A stretch of 64,000 nt of DNA from Clostridia bacterium (GCA_910575725.1 CAJTFE010000008.1:91785-155784); one strand, 5' to 3'. Positions 42,933-52,227 are shown, counted from the stretch's first letter. Program-made: numbers and translations. Notes: a model not told the origin generated them from the letters alone.

Positions 42933-45542
42933 TTAGCGGGCTGTCAGGCCCAGGGCCTTGGTTAGCTCCAGGGCAGCTATGGGGAAGAGGGCCAGGGTGA
43001 AGCCGGTTCCGTACATTCCGGGCTGGAGGGTGGTCAGGCCGAATATTTGGGCCAGGGGCGGAATGAATAGGACGCAGGACATGAGCAGGGTGGAGGTCAG
43101 GGCTGCCAGGTTTAGTTTTTTGTTGGTGAAGATGCCGGTTTTTAGGAGGGATCTGGCGGATCTCATGTTGTAGGCGTGGAGGATCTGGCTGTAGCCCAGG
43201 ACTAGGAAGGCCATCGTCCGTCCGGCTTTCAGGCCGCCGGAGGAGCTGCATCCTATCCAGAAGGCGGACAGGGACAGGAGGCCGAACATGATTCCCTGGA
43301 GAATGACTTGGATTCCCAGGCCGTGGGCGAAGATTCCCTCTTCTTTGGGTCTTGGCTTTGTGTTCATAACGCTGTCTTCTACCGGCTCCATGCCTAAAGC
43401 AATGGCTGGGAGACTGTCGGTGACTAGATTGATCCACAAAAGCTGCATGGAAAGTAAGGGAGAGGCTTTGAAAAGCAGCATGGAACTGAATACTAATAGT
43501 ACCTCTCCGATGTTGGTGCCCAGGAGAAAGCCTACGGTTTTGCGGATGTTGTTGTAGATTCCGCGGCCTTCCCGGACGGCGGAGACAATGGTTGCGAAGT
43601 TGTCGTCCTGGAGGGTCATGTCGGCGGCTCCCTTAGCTGTGTCGGTGCCGGTGATCCCCATGGCGCAGCCAATGTCGGCGGCTTTGAGAGCCGGGGCATC
43701 GTTTACACCGTCTCCTGTCATGGAAACGATTCTGCCTTTTTTCTGCCAGGCTTTTATGACGCGGATTTTGTCCTCGGGGGCTACCCGGGCGTAGACAGAG
43801 ATGTTTTCCAGCTTTTTGTGGAAGGCTTCTTCTGTCAGAGCTTTTAGCTCTGTTCCGGTTATGGCTTCCTGGCCTTCTAAGAGGATGCCGAGCTGCTCTG
43901 CTATGGCAGAGGCGGTGATGACGTGGTCACCGGTGATCATGATGGGACGGATTCCGGCCTGCCGGCAGAGTGCCACGGCTTGTTTTGCCTCTTCTCTTGG
44001 AGGATCGATCATGCCTGCCAGTCCTAAGAAGGTTAAGTTTTGTTCCAGCTCTTCGCTTGTCAGCTCTTCCGGGATCTGATCCAGGGTGCGGCAGGCTATG
44101 GCCAGAACCCGGAGGGCCTGGGAGCTCATCTGCCGGGTAACGGCGGCGGCTTTTTCCAGATCCCCCTGGACGCAACGCTCCTGGAGCATGTCGAAGGCTC
44201 CTTTTGTGATAGCTATGGTTTTTCCGTCTATGGTATGGATGGTTGTCATAAGCTTCCGGTCGGAGTCAAAAGGAAGCTCTCCTATCCGGGGATATTGGGC
44301 TTTGATTTCTTCCTGGTAAATGCCGTTTTTGCGGGCTGCGGACAGGATGCTTGTTTCTGTGGGATCTCCGATGTGGATTTCCCGTCCTTCTTCAAAGCGG
44401 AGGGAGCCGTTGCTGCAGAGGGCTCCGTATAAGAGCAGGCGGCAAACGCCTGGGGTGTTCTCGCCGTTGATTGCTTCTGTTTCGTCTTCGCCGTCTGCGT
44501 ATGCCTGGGTCAAGGTCATTTTGTTCTGGGTCAGGGTTCCTGTTTTGTCGGAACAGATGACGGAGGTGGAGCCTAAGGTTTCTACGGCCGGGAGTTTTTT
44601 GACGATGGCATTTTGTTTTGCCATCCGCTCCACGCCGATGGAGAGGACGATAGTTACAATGACCGGAAGGCCCTCGGGGATGGCGGATACTGCTAAGGAT
44701 ACGGCGGTCATAAAGATCTCCATTACCGGCATGCCTCCGGCAAGTCCCATAAAGAAGATAGCAGCGCAGATTACGAGGGCTAAGGCTCCCATGTATCTTC
44801 CTAACTGGGCAAGCTTCTGCTGCAGAGGGGTCTGGACTTCACTCTCTCCTTCCAGCATGCCTGCGATCCGGCCCATCTGGGTATTCATGCCGGTTTCGGT
44901 TACTATGGCAGTTCCGGTTCCGTAGACGATGCTGCAGCCGGAATAGACACAGTTGATCCGATCGCCCAAGGGTGCATCGGTATTCAGGATGGCGGCTGCG
45001 TCTTTTTCTGCCGGGAGGGATTCTCCTGTGAGGGCGGATTCTTCGGATTTGAGACTGGAGGAGGTCAGCAGCCTTGCGTCAGCCGGGACGAAATCGCCTG
45101 CTTCCAGCTTGATGACATCGCCGGGAACAAGCTGGGCGGCGTCTATGACCTGCTCCTGTCCTCCGCGAAGAACGTGGGCGTGGGGCGCGGCAAGGCGCAT
45201 CAGCGCCTCCAGAGATCGCTCGGCTTTGTTTTCCTGGACAACGCCCATGACTGCATTTAATACGACGATGAGCAGGATAAGCAGCGGTTCAAAGAAGGCG
45301 GCGCTGTCGTGCTCAGACAGGGCGACAAAAAAAGATACGGCGGCGGCAGCTAAAAGGATCAGTACCATGACATCCTTGAACTGTTCCAGAAATTTTGCCA
45401 GGATGGATTTTTTCCCGGCTTCTTTCAGACGGTTTTCACCGTATTCTTTGAGGCGGTTTTGGGCCTCAATGCTGCTTAAGCCTTCGGGGGTGGTTTTTAG
45501 GTGTTTCTGCAGTTCTTCTATAGTTTGACTGTGACTGTTCAT
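42933..45542 (-). CDS. Calcium-type P-type ATPase (P2A/P2B)
   Basis: 869-residue cation pump that exports Ca2+ (or Mn2+) at the cost of ATP. Domain order: N-terminal cation-ATPase domain, actuator loop ALTGESLPAEKD, membrane helix 4 AVSAIPEGLPVIVTIVL (PEGL motif of calcium pumps), phosphorylation site ICSDKTGTLTQNKMT, nucleotide-binding KGAFDML, hinge MITGDHVITA and MTGDGVNDAPALKAADIG, and a C-terminal membrane domain beginning NNIRKTVGFLLGTNIGEVL. It follows mntP by 50 bases, and since mntP exports Mn2+, the pair may form a divalent cation efflux operon. The RBS AGGAGG precedes the ATG. Confidence 0.95.
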   Translation of the reverse strand: MNSHSQTIEELQKHLKTTPEGLSSIEAQNRLKEYGENRLKEAGKKSILAKFLEQFKDVMVLILLAAAAVSFFVALSEHDSAAFFEPLLILLIVVLNAVMGVVQENKAERSLEALMRLAAPHAHVLRGGQEQVIDAAQLVPGDVIKLEAGDFVPADARLLTSSSLKSEESALTGESLPAEKDAAAILNTDAPLGDRINCVYSGCSIVYGTGTAIVTETGMNTQMGRIAGMLEGESEVQTPLQQKLAQLGRYMGALALVICAAIFFMGLAGGMPVMEIFMTAVSLAVSAIPEGLPVIVTIVLSIGVERMAKQNAIVKKLPAVETLGSTSVICSDKTGTLTQNKMTLTQAYADGEDETEAINGENTPGVCRLLLYGALCSNGSLRFEEGREIHIGDPTETSILSAARKNGIYQEEIKAQYPRIGELPFDSDRKLMTTIHTIDGKTIAITKGAFDMLQERCVQGDLEKAAAVTRQMSSQALRVLAIACRTLDQIPEELTSEELEQNLTFLGLAGMIDPPREEAKQAVALCRQAGIRPIMITGDHVITASAIAEQLGILLEGQEAITGTELKALTEEAFHKKLENISVYARVAPEDKIRVIKAWQKKGRIVSMTGDGVNDAPALKAADIGCAMGITGTDTAKGAADMTLQDDNFATIVSAVREGRGIYNNIRKTVGFLLGTNIGEVLLVFSSMLLFKASPLLSMQLLWINLVTDSLPAIALGMEPVEDSVMNTKPRPKEEGIFAHGLGIQVILQGIMFGLLSLSAFWIGCSSSGGLKAGRTMAFLVLGYSQILHAYNMRSARSLLKTGIFTNKKLNLAALTSTLLMSCVLFIPPLAQIFGLTTLQPGMYGTGFTLALFPIAALELTKALGLTAR

Positions 45543-45592
45543 TTGGCCTCCTATTAATAGTTCCGTAAAATTCTACGATATTCTGGTTCTGT

Positions 45593-46177
45593 TTACCTTA
45601 TTATTCCCAAATGCTCCAATAAAATTTTCATTCCCATGCAGATAAGTATAATTCCTCCTGCAAACTCGGCTTTTGATTTCCATTTGCTGCCGAATATGTT
45701 TCCGATGCGGATGCCGGCGGCGGAGATTGCGAAGGTGACGGCTCCGATAAAGGTGATGGCTGGGAAGATCTCTACCTGGAGGAAGGCCAGGGTTACGCCT
45801 ACGGCAAGGGCATCTATGCTGGTGGCAACGGCCAGAGGGAGCATGGATTTGAAAGAAAAGGGGTTCTCTGTGCTTTCGCTGGAGCAGACTTCGCAGTCCT
45901 CTTCTTTGCTTCTGGCTTCCCGAAGCATGTTGATACCGATGATTCCCAGCAGGATGAAGGCTATCCAGTGATCGATGCTGGTAATGTACTCTTTGAATTG
46001 TACGCCTAAGAGAAAGCCCAGAAGGGGCATGAAGGCCTGGAAGCCTCCGAAGTAGATTCCGGCTGTGCCGCATTCACGGATGCCTGCTTTGGGGACGCAG
46101 AGGCCTTTGCAGATGGATACGGCGAAGGCATCCATGGAAAGGCCTACTGCCAGTAAAAATAGTTCTGGTAGATTCAT
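45593..46177 (-). CDS. mntP: Manganese efflux pump MntP
   Basis: 194 residues from the ATG at 46177 ([20 protein letters not shown]), with GGAGG 7 bases upstream; the in-frame extension covers the upstream repeat. Six membrane segments and the two Asp-containing repeats of the family: [15 protein letters not shown] and [15 protein letters not shown]. Exports Mn2+. A yybP-ykoY manganese riboswitch often precedes mntP but I see none here; instead the leader holds the fold-back element. Confidence 0.93.
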   Translation of the reverse strand: MNLPELFLLAVGLSMDAFAVSICKGLCVPKAGIRECGTAGIYFGGFQAFMPLLGFLLGVQFKEYITSIDHWIAFILLGIIGINMLREARSKEEDCEVCSSESTENPFSFKSMLPLAVATSIDALAVGVTLAFLQVEIFPAITFIGAVTFAISAAGIRIGNIFGSKWKSKAEFAGGIILICMGMKILLEHLGIIR

Positions 46178-46196
46178 GTTTTTTCCTCCATGTTTA

Positions 46197-46330
46197 GTTC
46201 CGCAAACTCCCTTACAATACACTTCTATGAAATCCAATTCCAGTCACAAAACCGTCTGCCTGGAATTGGATTTGTGCATTGTAAGGGATTTTGCTGTTTT
46301 AGTTCCGCAGATTCCCTTACATTGTGTCAT
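46197..46330 (-). repeat. Fold-back element upstream of mntP, with changed stems
   Basis: Plus strand: AGTTCCG, outer arm GCAAACTCCC..ATACAC (46202-46222), bulge TTCTATG, inner arm AAATCCAATTCCAGTCACA (46230-46248), loop, inner partner TCTGCCTGGAATTGGATTT (46255-46273), outer partner GTGCATTG..TTTTGC (46274-46294), then TGTTTT. A second unit starts at 46301 (AGTTCCGCAGATTCCC) and is cut short. Both stems differ from the pheT copies, yet 19 of 21 outer pairs hold. Confidence 0.9.
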
Positions 46331-46352
46331 TGAAAGGATAGGGTTGTTTTGT

Positions 46353-46396
46353 AAAAAAGAAAGACTTATCCACAGTTTTTCTCTGTAGATAAGTCT
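46353..46396 (-). terminator. Strong terminator of a truncated minus-strand gene
   Basis: AGACTTATCCACAG (46362-46375) pairs with CTGTAGATAAGTCT (46383-46396); on the minus strand a run TTCTTTTTT follows (46361-46353). It stands right after the stop codon of the gene remnant at 46404. Confidence 0.8.
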
Positions 46397-46403
46397 CGTT
46401 GTT

Positions 46404-46478
46404 TCAAACAAAACCAGGCCTTGCAGCCATGATGTTGATCTTGTTACGTCCCAGTCCTTTAAAGTGCTGAGCCGCCAA
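46404..46478 (-). pseudogene. 3' remnant of a chromosomal gene at the accessory-region border
   Basis: The last 24 codons of a minus-strand frame read LAAQHFKGLGRNKINIMAAR then PGFV and stop at 46404-46406, directly before a good terminator. Upstream the frame is closed at once (TAG at 46481-46479) and the sequence becomes AT-rich. I read it as the tail of a gene cut off by insertion of the accessory DNA; the family is not identified. Confidence 0.4.
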
Positions 46479-46539
46479 CTACTCCCTTATAGCTGATTTG
46501 TATGGGTGTTTTGATGTATTTTACTACATTTTACCACGA

Positions 46540-46791
46540 ATGGCAAGAAAAATTTTTAATTCTTCGTCTCAGAGTTATCTGAACATAGGGATGCAACATC
46601 TATGGAACGAGTGGGAATATTTGTTTACCGTATGTGGCACACGGGAAGCTCCTTTGTGCCTTGAACTTGAGTCAAAAGTCCGTCGGGCACTGGAGCGTGT
46701 CCCCATAGATTGGGCTGAAGAAATGTTGACACAAATTTTGTCCCTTTTGGATGAGTCTCAAAAAATTCATGCAGATAAAAAACTAAAATAG
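46540..46791 (+). CDS. Hypothetical protein, 83 residues
   Basis: Begins MARKIFNSSSQSYLNIGM and continues with a Trp/Leu/Glu-rich amphipathic sequence (WNEWEYLFTVCGTREAPLCL, VPIDWAEEMLTQILSLLDES). A strong terminator immediately follows the stop, which supports a real gene. No good ribosome site precedes the ATG at 46540; the later ATG at 46588 is possible. No family recognised. First gene of the accessory region. Confidence 0.45.
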   Translation: MARKIFNSSSQSYLNIGMQHLWNEWEYLFTVCGTREAPLCLELESKVRRALERVPIDWAEEMLTQILSLLDESQKIHADKKLK

Positions 46792-46830
46792 GGCGGCGGT
46801 AATAGGCATTGACTATCCCCGCCGCCCTAT
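46788..46830. terminator. Terminator between convergent accessory genes
   Basis: ATAGGGCGGCGG (46788-46799) pairs with CCGCCGCCCTAT (46819-46830) around a 19-base loop. It can serve the plus-strand 46540 gene and the minus-strand DUF3847 gene. Confidence 0.75.
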
Positions 46831-46862
46831 CTGTTATGGCTCCATACCGACAAGATGCGGTT

Positions 46863-47063
46863 TTACTCTCCCTCATCATAGCGGTAACAGTCGGGGAAAT
46901 ACTTCACGATAATACCGCCCATGATGTACTTGTGGTGGTTCTCGGCTTTGCGTTTCTTCTCATTCTGCTTTTTCTTTTCGTTGGCTACACGCTGTTTTGC
47001 CTGTTGCAATACCTGTAATGCTTTTTCTAAGTCCTTTCTGATTTCCTGTTTGTTCTCAATCAT
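46863..47063 (-). CDS. DUF3847 family protein of mobile elements
   Basis: 66 residues from the ATG at 47063 (MIENKQEIRKDLEKALQVLQ), 8 bases after GAGG. A Lys/Gln/Glu-rich helix is followed by the conserved tail HHKYIMGGIIVKYFPDCYRY. DUF3847 proteins are small and of unknown function, and are found next to mobilisation genes in conjugative and mobilisable elements of Firmicutes. It marks the start of mobile DNA here, but no relaxase gene accompanies it. Confidence 0.75.
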   Translation of the reverse strand: MIENKQEIRKDLEKALQVLQQAKQRVANEKKKQNEKKRKAENHHKYIMGGIIVKYFPDCYRYDEGE

Positions 47064-47336
47064 TTCTGATACCTCATTCTTTCTGTGCTGTGTTAATAGT
47101 TTCGGAAAATAAAAAGTCCCAGTTCGTTTAATTGTTGCTGGTGAAATACGTGTATAAATATACATTTTCGATGATTTTATACATTTTCCCAGTAATAGGA
47201 TATTTGGTCTACGATAGTTGTATCAGTAGAATATTGTCAATATATTTTTCATTCATTCTTAAGATTGATATATGTACGTTGAAATATACAATAAAATAAT
47301 GTATGATATAAAATGTATTTTTTGAGGATTATAACC

Positions 47337-47660
47337 ATGAAAAAGAAGTTATATTACATTATTTGTTTATGTAGTCTTGTTTCGATTATGTTATGCGCAT
47401 GTAACAATTCCGTAGACAGCATTACCGAAACGGTAACATTTCAAGCAACAGTAATTGAAGTCACAGGTAATTCAATTTTAGTAGAACCGATAGAGGGTTC
47501 TTCGGAACTTAGTTCATCAGATCAGTTCAGTATACCAAACAAAGACGGGCTAGAATTGCAAACGGGAAATATTATTGAAATTGAATATAACGGAGATATT
47601 TTAGAATCCTATCCTGCACAGTTGGGAGAAGTATATAACATTACTATTGTGAAAAGCTAA
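47337..47660 (+). CDS. DUF3221-like lipoprotein
   Basis: 107 residues from the ATG at 47337 (GAGG 9 bases upstream). Lipoprotein signal peptide KKLYYIICLCSLVSIMLCAC with the lipid-carrying Cys, then a small beta domain (VTFQATVIEVTGNSILVEP, NIIEIEYNGDI) typical of DUF3221, an OB-like domain. Surface-attached, function unknown. Low GC compared with the chromosomal half. The spacer 47064-47312 is AT-rich without other genes. Confidence 0.75.
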   Translation: MKKKLYYIICLCSLVSIMLCACNNSVDSITETVTFQATVIEVTGNSILVEPIEGSSELSSSDQFSIPNKDGLELQTGNIIEIEYNGDILESYPAQLGEVYNITIVKS

Positions 47661-47744
47661 TCATGTATAATTTAGGTTATGCTTTGAATTTTATAAATGC
47701 AAAAAGTATTCTTGATTTTAACAGAATGAATATTGGGAGAAAAT

Positions 47745-48590
47745 ATGAAAACGAATTTCAAACATACATTTAGTTTTAATGCTTTCCAAATAAAAATGAT
47801 TGCGTTAATTACAATGACTTTAGACCACATTAGCAGCTATCAAACAATCACTCAAAATCGGACAATTAACGATGGATTGGGAATCATTGGTAGAATTGCT
47901 GCACCACTGTTTCTATTTATGGTAGTAGAGGGTGTGCGTCATACACGAAACAAAACTAAGTATCTTCTTCGATTGTATATGGCTGGCACTGTGATTGAGA
48001 TAGTAAATCGAATAATAGAAGGAGCCACAGAAGGACCTTCAATTGGCAATACATTACCAATGTTCTTCTATACAGCGTTGTTTATCATTTGCATAGAACA
48101 TATTGTAAATAATCCTAAAAATCTGAAAGTTGTTTGTACTGCAATATGTGGATTGATTATTCCATTTTTATTTTATGCACTCAACATTATTTTGCCAAGA
48201 TACGGATATAGTACGGCGTGGGGAATCATATCCATATTTTTCCCATCTCCTATGAATGTAGATTATTCCATCCTGTTTGTTCTAATGGGAATTGCGTGGT
48301 ATTTTATCAATAATAGACTAATAAATTGTGCTATATTTGCGGCATTATCACTTGTTTGTACGATAATACCAGTTTCTTTCATCACGACAGGTTGTCCTGT
48401 TATGTTAACGCCAGCAGTCTGTAGTATATTTGATCTGTTTGTGGATACACAATGGTGTATGTGTTTGGCAATCCCGTTTATGCTCCTCTACAATGGAGAA
48501 AAAGGTCATAGCCTTAAATATTTATTTTACATTTATTACCCTGTTCACGTATATCTTCTCTTTTTCATCCTGCATATAAGAGATTTTTGA
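47745..48590 (+). CDS. TraX family membrane protein
   Basis: 281 residues from the ATG at 47745 (GGGAGA upstream). About eight membrane segments; FQIKMIALITMTLDHISSYQ, IGRIAAPLFLFMVVEGVRHT and YYPVHVYLLFFIL are the typical TraX/acyltransferase-3-like marks. TraX acetylates F pilin in plasmids; Firmicute homologues occur on chromosomes and mobile elements with unknown substrates. Followed by a terminator. Confidence 0.88.
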   Translation: MKTNFKHTFSFNAFQIKMIALITMTLDHISSYQTITQNRTINDGLGIIGRIAAPLFLFMVVEGVRHTRNKTKYLLRLYMAGTVIEIVNRIIEGATEGPSIGNTLPMFFYTALFIICIEHIVNNPKNLKVVCTAICGLIIPFLFYALNIILPRYGYSTAWGIISIFFPSPMNVDYSILFVLMGIAWYFINNRLINCAIFAALSLVCTIIPVSFITTGCPVMLTPAVCSIFDLFVDTQWCMCLAIPFMLLYNGEKGHSLKYLFYIYYPVHVYLLFFILHIRDF

Positions 48591-48720
48591 TAATTTGTGA
48601 AAAAGATTGCAAACATTTTTTACTGCTTTCATGCTTTGCTTAATAGCTGAATGTTCACATAAAACGATAGTATCAATTAACTTGCCAAGAAAAACAGTAT
48701 ACAATCAATTGATGTAATTA

Positions 48721-48752
48721 TAGGCGATGGCTCAAAACCATCGTCTATTTTT
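48721..48752 (+). terminator. Terminator downstream of traX-like gene
   Basis: GGCGATGG (48723-48730) pairs with CCATCG.C (48738-48745) and a TATTTTTA run follows. The stretch 48591-48975 otherwise shows no convincing gene. Confidence 0.75.
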
Positions 48753-48975
48753 ATGCCCTTTATCACGTACTCAAAATCTAGAGATTCCAGCCCATATTTT
48801 ATACCCAATACACAATATGATTAAAATTAAATATGGTTCGGAGACAAAAAGGGGCTATACGTTACAAATGAGTTGTATACGTGCCAGTTACTACACCCAT
48901 CTAATGCCTGTATACATTCAAATATTAAAAAGTACAACAGGATAACTGTGAGTACTTTTTAAGGAAATCGAACTA

Positions 48976-49305
48976 ATGCTCGATAAAACAGATGGCTTTA
49001 TGCCAAAAAATTGTATGTCAGGATATGACTTTGAACTATGGGTGCAAGGGATACTGACCGCATTAAAATTTGACGCAAAGCGGACAAAGGGAAATGACAA
49101 TGGTGTTGACATTATTGCGACACTGGGAGAAAGGGGAAGTCACTTAAAATATTACATACAATGTAAATTCCATAACAGACCAGTTGGAAAGACACCTGTA
49201 CAAGAAGTATATACAGGATGTAATTATTTTGGAAATGACGGGTATCCGGTAGTAATAACAAATAACCGTATGTCAAACGAGACAAGAGCATATGCAATGA
49301 GTTAA
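48976..49305 (+). CDS. Mrr-type restriction endonuclease domain, short
   Basis: 109 residues. After MSGYDFELWVQGILTALKFD it shows the Mrr catalytic pattern: NDNGVDIIATLG (Asp) and YYIQCKFHNRPVG (Q-x-K), followed by VQEVYTGCNYFGNDGYPVVI and a stop soon after ITNNRMSNETRAYAM. Intact Mrr-like proteins usually carry a longer C-terminal end and often an N-terminal membrane or winged-helix part, so this is either a minimal nuclease or a truncated copy. Defence against foreign or methylated DNA is the family's usual role. Confidence 0.65.
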   Translation: MLDKTDGFMPKNCMSGYDFELWVQGILTALKFDAKRTKGNDNGVDIIATLGERGSHLKYYIQCKFHNRPVGKTPVQEVYTGCNYFGNDGYPVVITNNRMSNETRAYAMS

Positions 49306-49551
49306 GGGATGCCCTTTATTTTGGGCTTTAATGGGAGTGAAATATTCATTTTCCGTATAAATATAAGCTGTGTGGGGCAGAGATAGTCAGTAGCAACAAA
49401 TAAACGAATTGGGAGAATAAAAAAGGCAGCGGATTGTCTGTTAAGATAATCGCTACCCAAAGGTAAACCGTATTCAATTTTTCAACTTTCTTCTAACATG
49501 ACATATTTATTTAATATTTGCGAATAAATCAGAATAACGCTCCACATATCT

Positions 49552-50529
49552 TTATACAACACACATCAGCCCATACATTATCGCACATATAAGCAAACTG
49601 ATGATACTTACTTTATTTGTTCTATAGTTTGTATTTGCAGGATTCCACTTTTTTATTTTGCTATTTTCAAATAAGAATCCAGTGGTTGCACTTATTATAC
49701 CCAAAAGCAGCAATCCACATATTTTCGTCGCAGGCAGTGTATTATTCTCAATTCCCTTTATTTCAAATACAATAACCGCCATTCCTATTCCTGCACATAA
49801 TATTAAGAAAAATATTGCAGTTGCTGGAATACTGCGTTTGGCACGTTTCCTGTCATCTTCTCTGCGATAGATTTTATCTATCATTTTGTAGTTGCTCATT
49901 TCTATGCTTGTGGTAAAATTCAGTATATATGCAACGATCAGAACGCTATTAAACCATTGCATTTTCAAATTTATCCCATTTATCACACAAAGCAGAAAAA
50001 TATATACAGTAGACATGATTCCAATATGCAAATCAATCTGTACAAGCAGTTTCTTCACTTCAAAAATATTATACTCTATCTTGTCATCAAATCCTGCAAT
50101 TCCATTAAAAGAATTATTTTTTATCGCATTGGAAAAATAGATATGCAGGAACAGTTGTATGGGCATACATAGAATAAACATACAGATGAATATCCCAACA
50201 CGAAAAATATCCGTTAATGCACTGTAAATGATATATGCCAATATACACAAAACAGATATTCCTATAAAAATCCATGACATTTTTCCTATTGATACTTCCC
50301 CTTGTGTTGATGATTTTTCCCCACTCTCATTCCCTAGTAATGTATCAACTTCAACTTCAAATAATTGTGCTAATTTAATTAAATTGTCAGAGTTTGGTTT
50401 TGAAGTATTAGTTTCCCATTTGGTTACGGCTTGACGGCTGACCTCCAAATATTCTGCAATTTTTTCCTGTGACAGTCCTTTCTTTTTGCGATAGTACATT
50501 AGATTTTCTGCCAATCGATTTTCATTCAT
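49552..50529 (-). CDS. XRE-family regulator with membrane domain
   Basis: 325 residues from the ATG at 50529, 8 bases after GGAGG. Residues 1-65 are a helix-turn-helix: MYYRKKKGLSQEKIAEYLEV and SRQAVTKWETNTSKP. The rest contains about six membrane segments in a loose pattern (WIFIGISVLCILAYIIYSAL, STVYIFLLCVINGI, AIFFLILCAGIGMAVIVFEI). Membrane-bound XRE regulators of this shape often sense envelope stress or antimicrobial peptides. The spacer 49306-49551 has only short hairpins. Confidence 0.85.
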   Translation of the reverse strand: MNENRLAENLMYYRKKKGLSQEKIAEYLEVSRQAVTKWETNTSKPNSDNLIKLAQLFEVEVDTLLGNESGEKSSTQGEVSIGKMSWIFIGISVLCILAYIIYSALTDIFRVGIFICMFILCMPIQLFLHIYFSNAIKNNSFNGIAGFDDKIEYNIFEVKKLLVQIDLHIGIMSTVYIFLLCVINGINLKMQWFNSVLIVAYILNFTTSIEMSNYKMIDKIYRREDDRKRAKRSIPATAIFFLILCAGIGMAVIVFEIKGIENNTLPATKICGLLLLGIISATTGFLFENSKIKKWNPANTNYRTNKVSIISLLICAIMYGLMCVV

Positions 50530-50797
50530 ATTACGCACCTCCGTATAATTCTGATAGCGATAATATACTGATTTATCCAATTGCACTCTACCAACTATAT
50601 AGAAAATATGGGCAACTATATGGCAACTATTAGTTGCAACTGCTGTTTTTTCTGCTATTAGTCCAATTTTATAGAATTGTTTAATGGCTTTATTCTACCA
50701 CAAATGCAAACATACTTCCATTTAAGTTTATTCAAGACCCCTTTGCTTCAGTGTACAAAGGATTACAATAAAAATGGACTGCCAACCTACAACTTCT

Positions 50798-50879
50798 ACC
50801 GCTCTTCCAAAGAGCGGTATTTCATTTTTCTGAAATGTAATGATTACATGCTCCAGCTTCGAGCCAAGTTGGCCCGAAG
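50798..50879. other. Hairpin and first 23-bp palindrome in a gene-free spacer
   Basis: ACCGCTCTT (50798-50806) pairs with AAGAGCGGT (50810-50818) followed by a T-rich run, a likely terminator. At 50857-50879 lies CTTCGAGCCA-AGT-TGGCCCGAAG, the first of five related palindromes. The rest of 50530-51205 is AT-rich and gene-free. Confidence 0.6.
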
Positions 50880-51143
50880 GTTGATAAGCTGAATATGACA
50901 CTGACATATTTGAATTCCAACCAAATATTCTTTTCCAGCTGGTAAAAATGATTAAAAAGGGAGTATGGCTGTTACGATTTGGCCATATAGAAGCCGTTTA
51001 GTTTCAAGCATTATCTGCGTGGTTTCCAAAGGCTGAGTATTTTTATACCTTTGCCTCTTGTTTTATGAAGTATTTCGTAACACTAAGGTATTAAAATTTA
51101 AACTAAGCTGGTATAACATATTTTCTAAATGGAAAAATATATC

Positions 51144-51172
51144 TTCATCCTGAGCATATTCCATGATATAAT
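51144..51172 (+). promoter_or_regulatory. Weak promoter for the YhcG-like gene
   Basis: TTCATC (51144-51149), 17 bases, TATAAT (51167-51172), 33 bases before the start codon. Perfect -10 but poor -35. Confidence 0.45.
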
Positions 51173-51205
51173 TATCCCAACAGACTATCGGAACGAGGGA
51201 AATGT

Positions 51206-52219
51206 ATGGACGATTTAGCATTAAACTATCAAAGTGATTTTAATGCCATTCTGCAAATGATAGCAGATGGCCGCCGGAAAGCTTCCTATCAAGTGAATGC
51301 CACAATGATTGACCTTTATTGGGGAATTGGAGAATTTGTTTCCAATAAGGCCGTACAGGATGGCTGGGGACGTTCTACCGTAAAGGCACTTTCTGAATAC
51401 ATTCTGACGCAGGAACCAGGGATTAGAGGCTATTCCCCACAGAATATCTGGCGCATGAAGCAGTTCTTTGAAACTTATTGTGACAAGCCAGAGTTAGGAA
51501 CTCTGCTAAGAGAAAACACATGGTCAAATAATTTGCATATCATGTCAAAGACAAAATCGGATGCAGAGAGATTATTCTATTTGAAGCTGGCCTCTCGGGA
51601 AAAGTATAAAGCAAAAGAACTGGAACGGCAGATTGACAGCGGATATTATGAGCGTTTAATGCTATCAGCCGGTAAAGCGCCTTCCGCCATATCCCATGCT
51701 GCACATGCGAACATAATCAGGGACATGTATATGTTGGAGTTTTTAGACTTGCCCGAGCCTTATAGGGAATATGATTTGAAAAAGGCCATTTTGAAGAACA
51801 TGAAAAAGTTTTTACTGGAAATTGGCAGGGATTTTATTTTTATGGGAGAAGAATATCATCTTCAAGTAGGAAAGAACGACTATTATACGGATTTAATCCT
51901 TTTTCATAGGGAGCTACAATGCCTTGTTGCAATTGAGTTGAAAATTGATGATTTCAAACCGGAATACTTGGGAAAAATGCAGTTTTATCTTGAAGCGTTA
52001 GACCGGGATGTAAAGAAGCCCCACGAAAATCCCAGCGTTGGCATTATTCTTTGCAAGAGTAAGGACGAGGACGTTGTTGAATATGCCCTGAGCCGGAACA
52101 TGAGTCCAACCATGATTTCCGAATATAGGACGAAACTAATCAGCAAGGAAATCTTACAAAAGAAACTTGAGGAATTAACGGAAATGGTGGATGAGGATAA
52201 AAACTCTCAACGACGTTGA
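51206..52219 (+). CDS. YhcG/DUF1016 PD-(D/E)XK nuclease-domain protein
   Basis: 337 residues. N-terminal DUF1016 domain: ATMIDLYWGIGEFVSNKAV, GWGRSTVKALSEYI, GYSPQNIWRMKQFFETY. C-terminal PD-(D/E)XK-like nuclease domain: FIFMGEEYHLQVGKNDYYTD, LILFHRELQCLVAIELK, KPEYLGKMQFYLEALD, GIILCKSKDEDVVEYALS. The E-x-K and upstream D are present, so it should be catalytically competent. Homologues are common in genomic islands and next to restriction systems; the target is not known. It stands alone with its own terminator. Confidence 0.9.
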   Translation: MDDLALNYQSDFNAILQMIADGRRKASYQVNATMIDLYWGIGEFVSNKAVQDGWGRSTVKALSEYILTQEPGIRGYSPQNIWRMKQFFETYCDKPELGTLLRENTWSNNLHIMSKTKSDAERLFYLKLASREKYKAKELERQIDSGYYERLMLSAGKAPSAISHAAHANIIRDMYMLEFLDLPEPYREYDLKKAILKNMKKFLLEIGRDFIFMGEEYHLQVGKNDYYTDLILFHRELQCLVAIELKIDDFKPEYLGKMQFYLEALDRDVKKPHENPSVGIILCKSKDEDVVEYALSRNMSPTMISEYRTKLISKEILQKKLEELTEMVDEDKNSQRR

Positions 52220-52227
52220 GAGTTTTT
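52199..52227 (+). terminator. Terminator overlapping the YhcG-like stop codon
   Basis: AAAAACTCTCAAC (52199-52211) pairs with GTTGAGAGTTTTT (52215-52227). The stop codon lies inside the right arm. Confidence 0.85.

Noticed and set aside
6289..46330. Fold-back elements considered as integron attC sites
   Set aside because: They share a stem-and-bulge shape with attC, but lack the RYYYAAC/GTTRRRY core sites, do not alternate with cassettes, and no integron integrase is present.
46178..46400. Manganese riboswitch (yybP-ykoY) upstream of mntP
   Set aside because: The leader is occupied by the fold-back element; the conserved riboswitch loops were not found.
48727..48945. 72-codon plus-strand frame after the traX-like gene
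   Set aside because: It begins inside a terminator hairpin, lacks a ribosome site and has no recognisable composition or domain.
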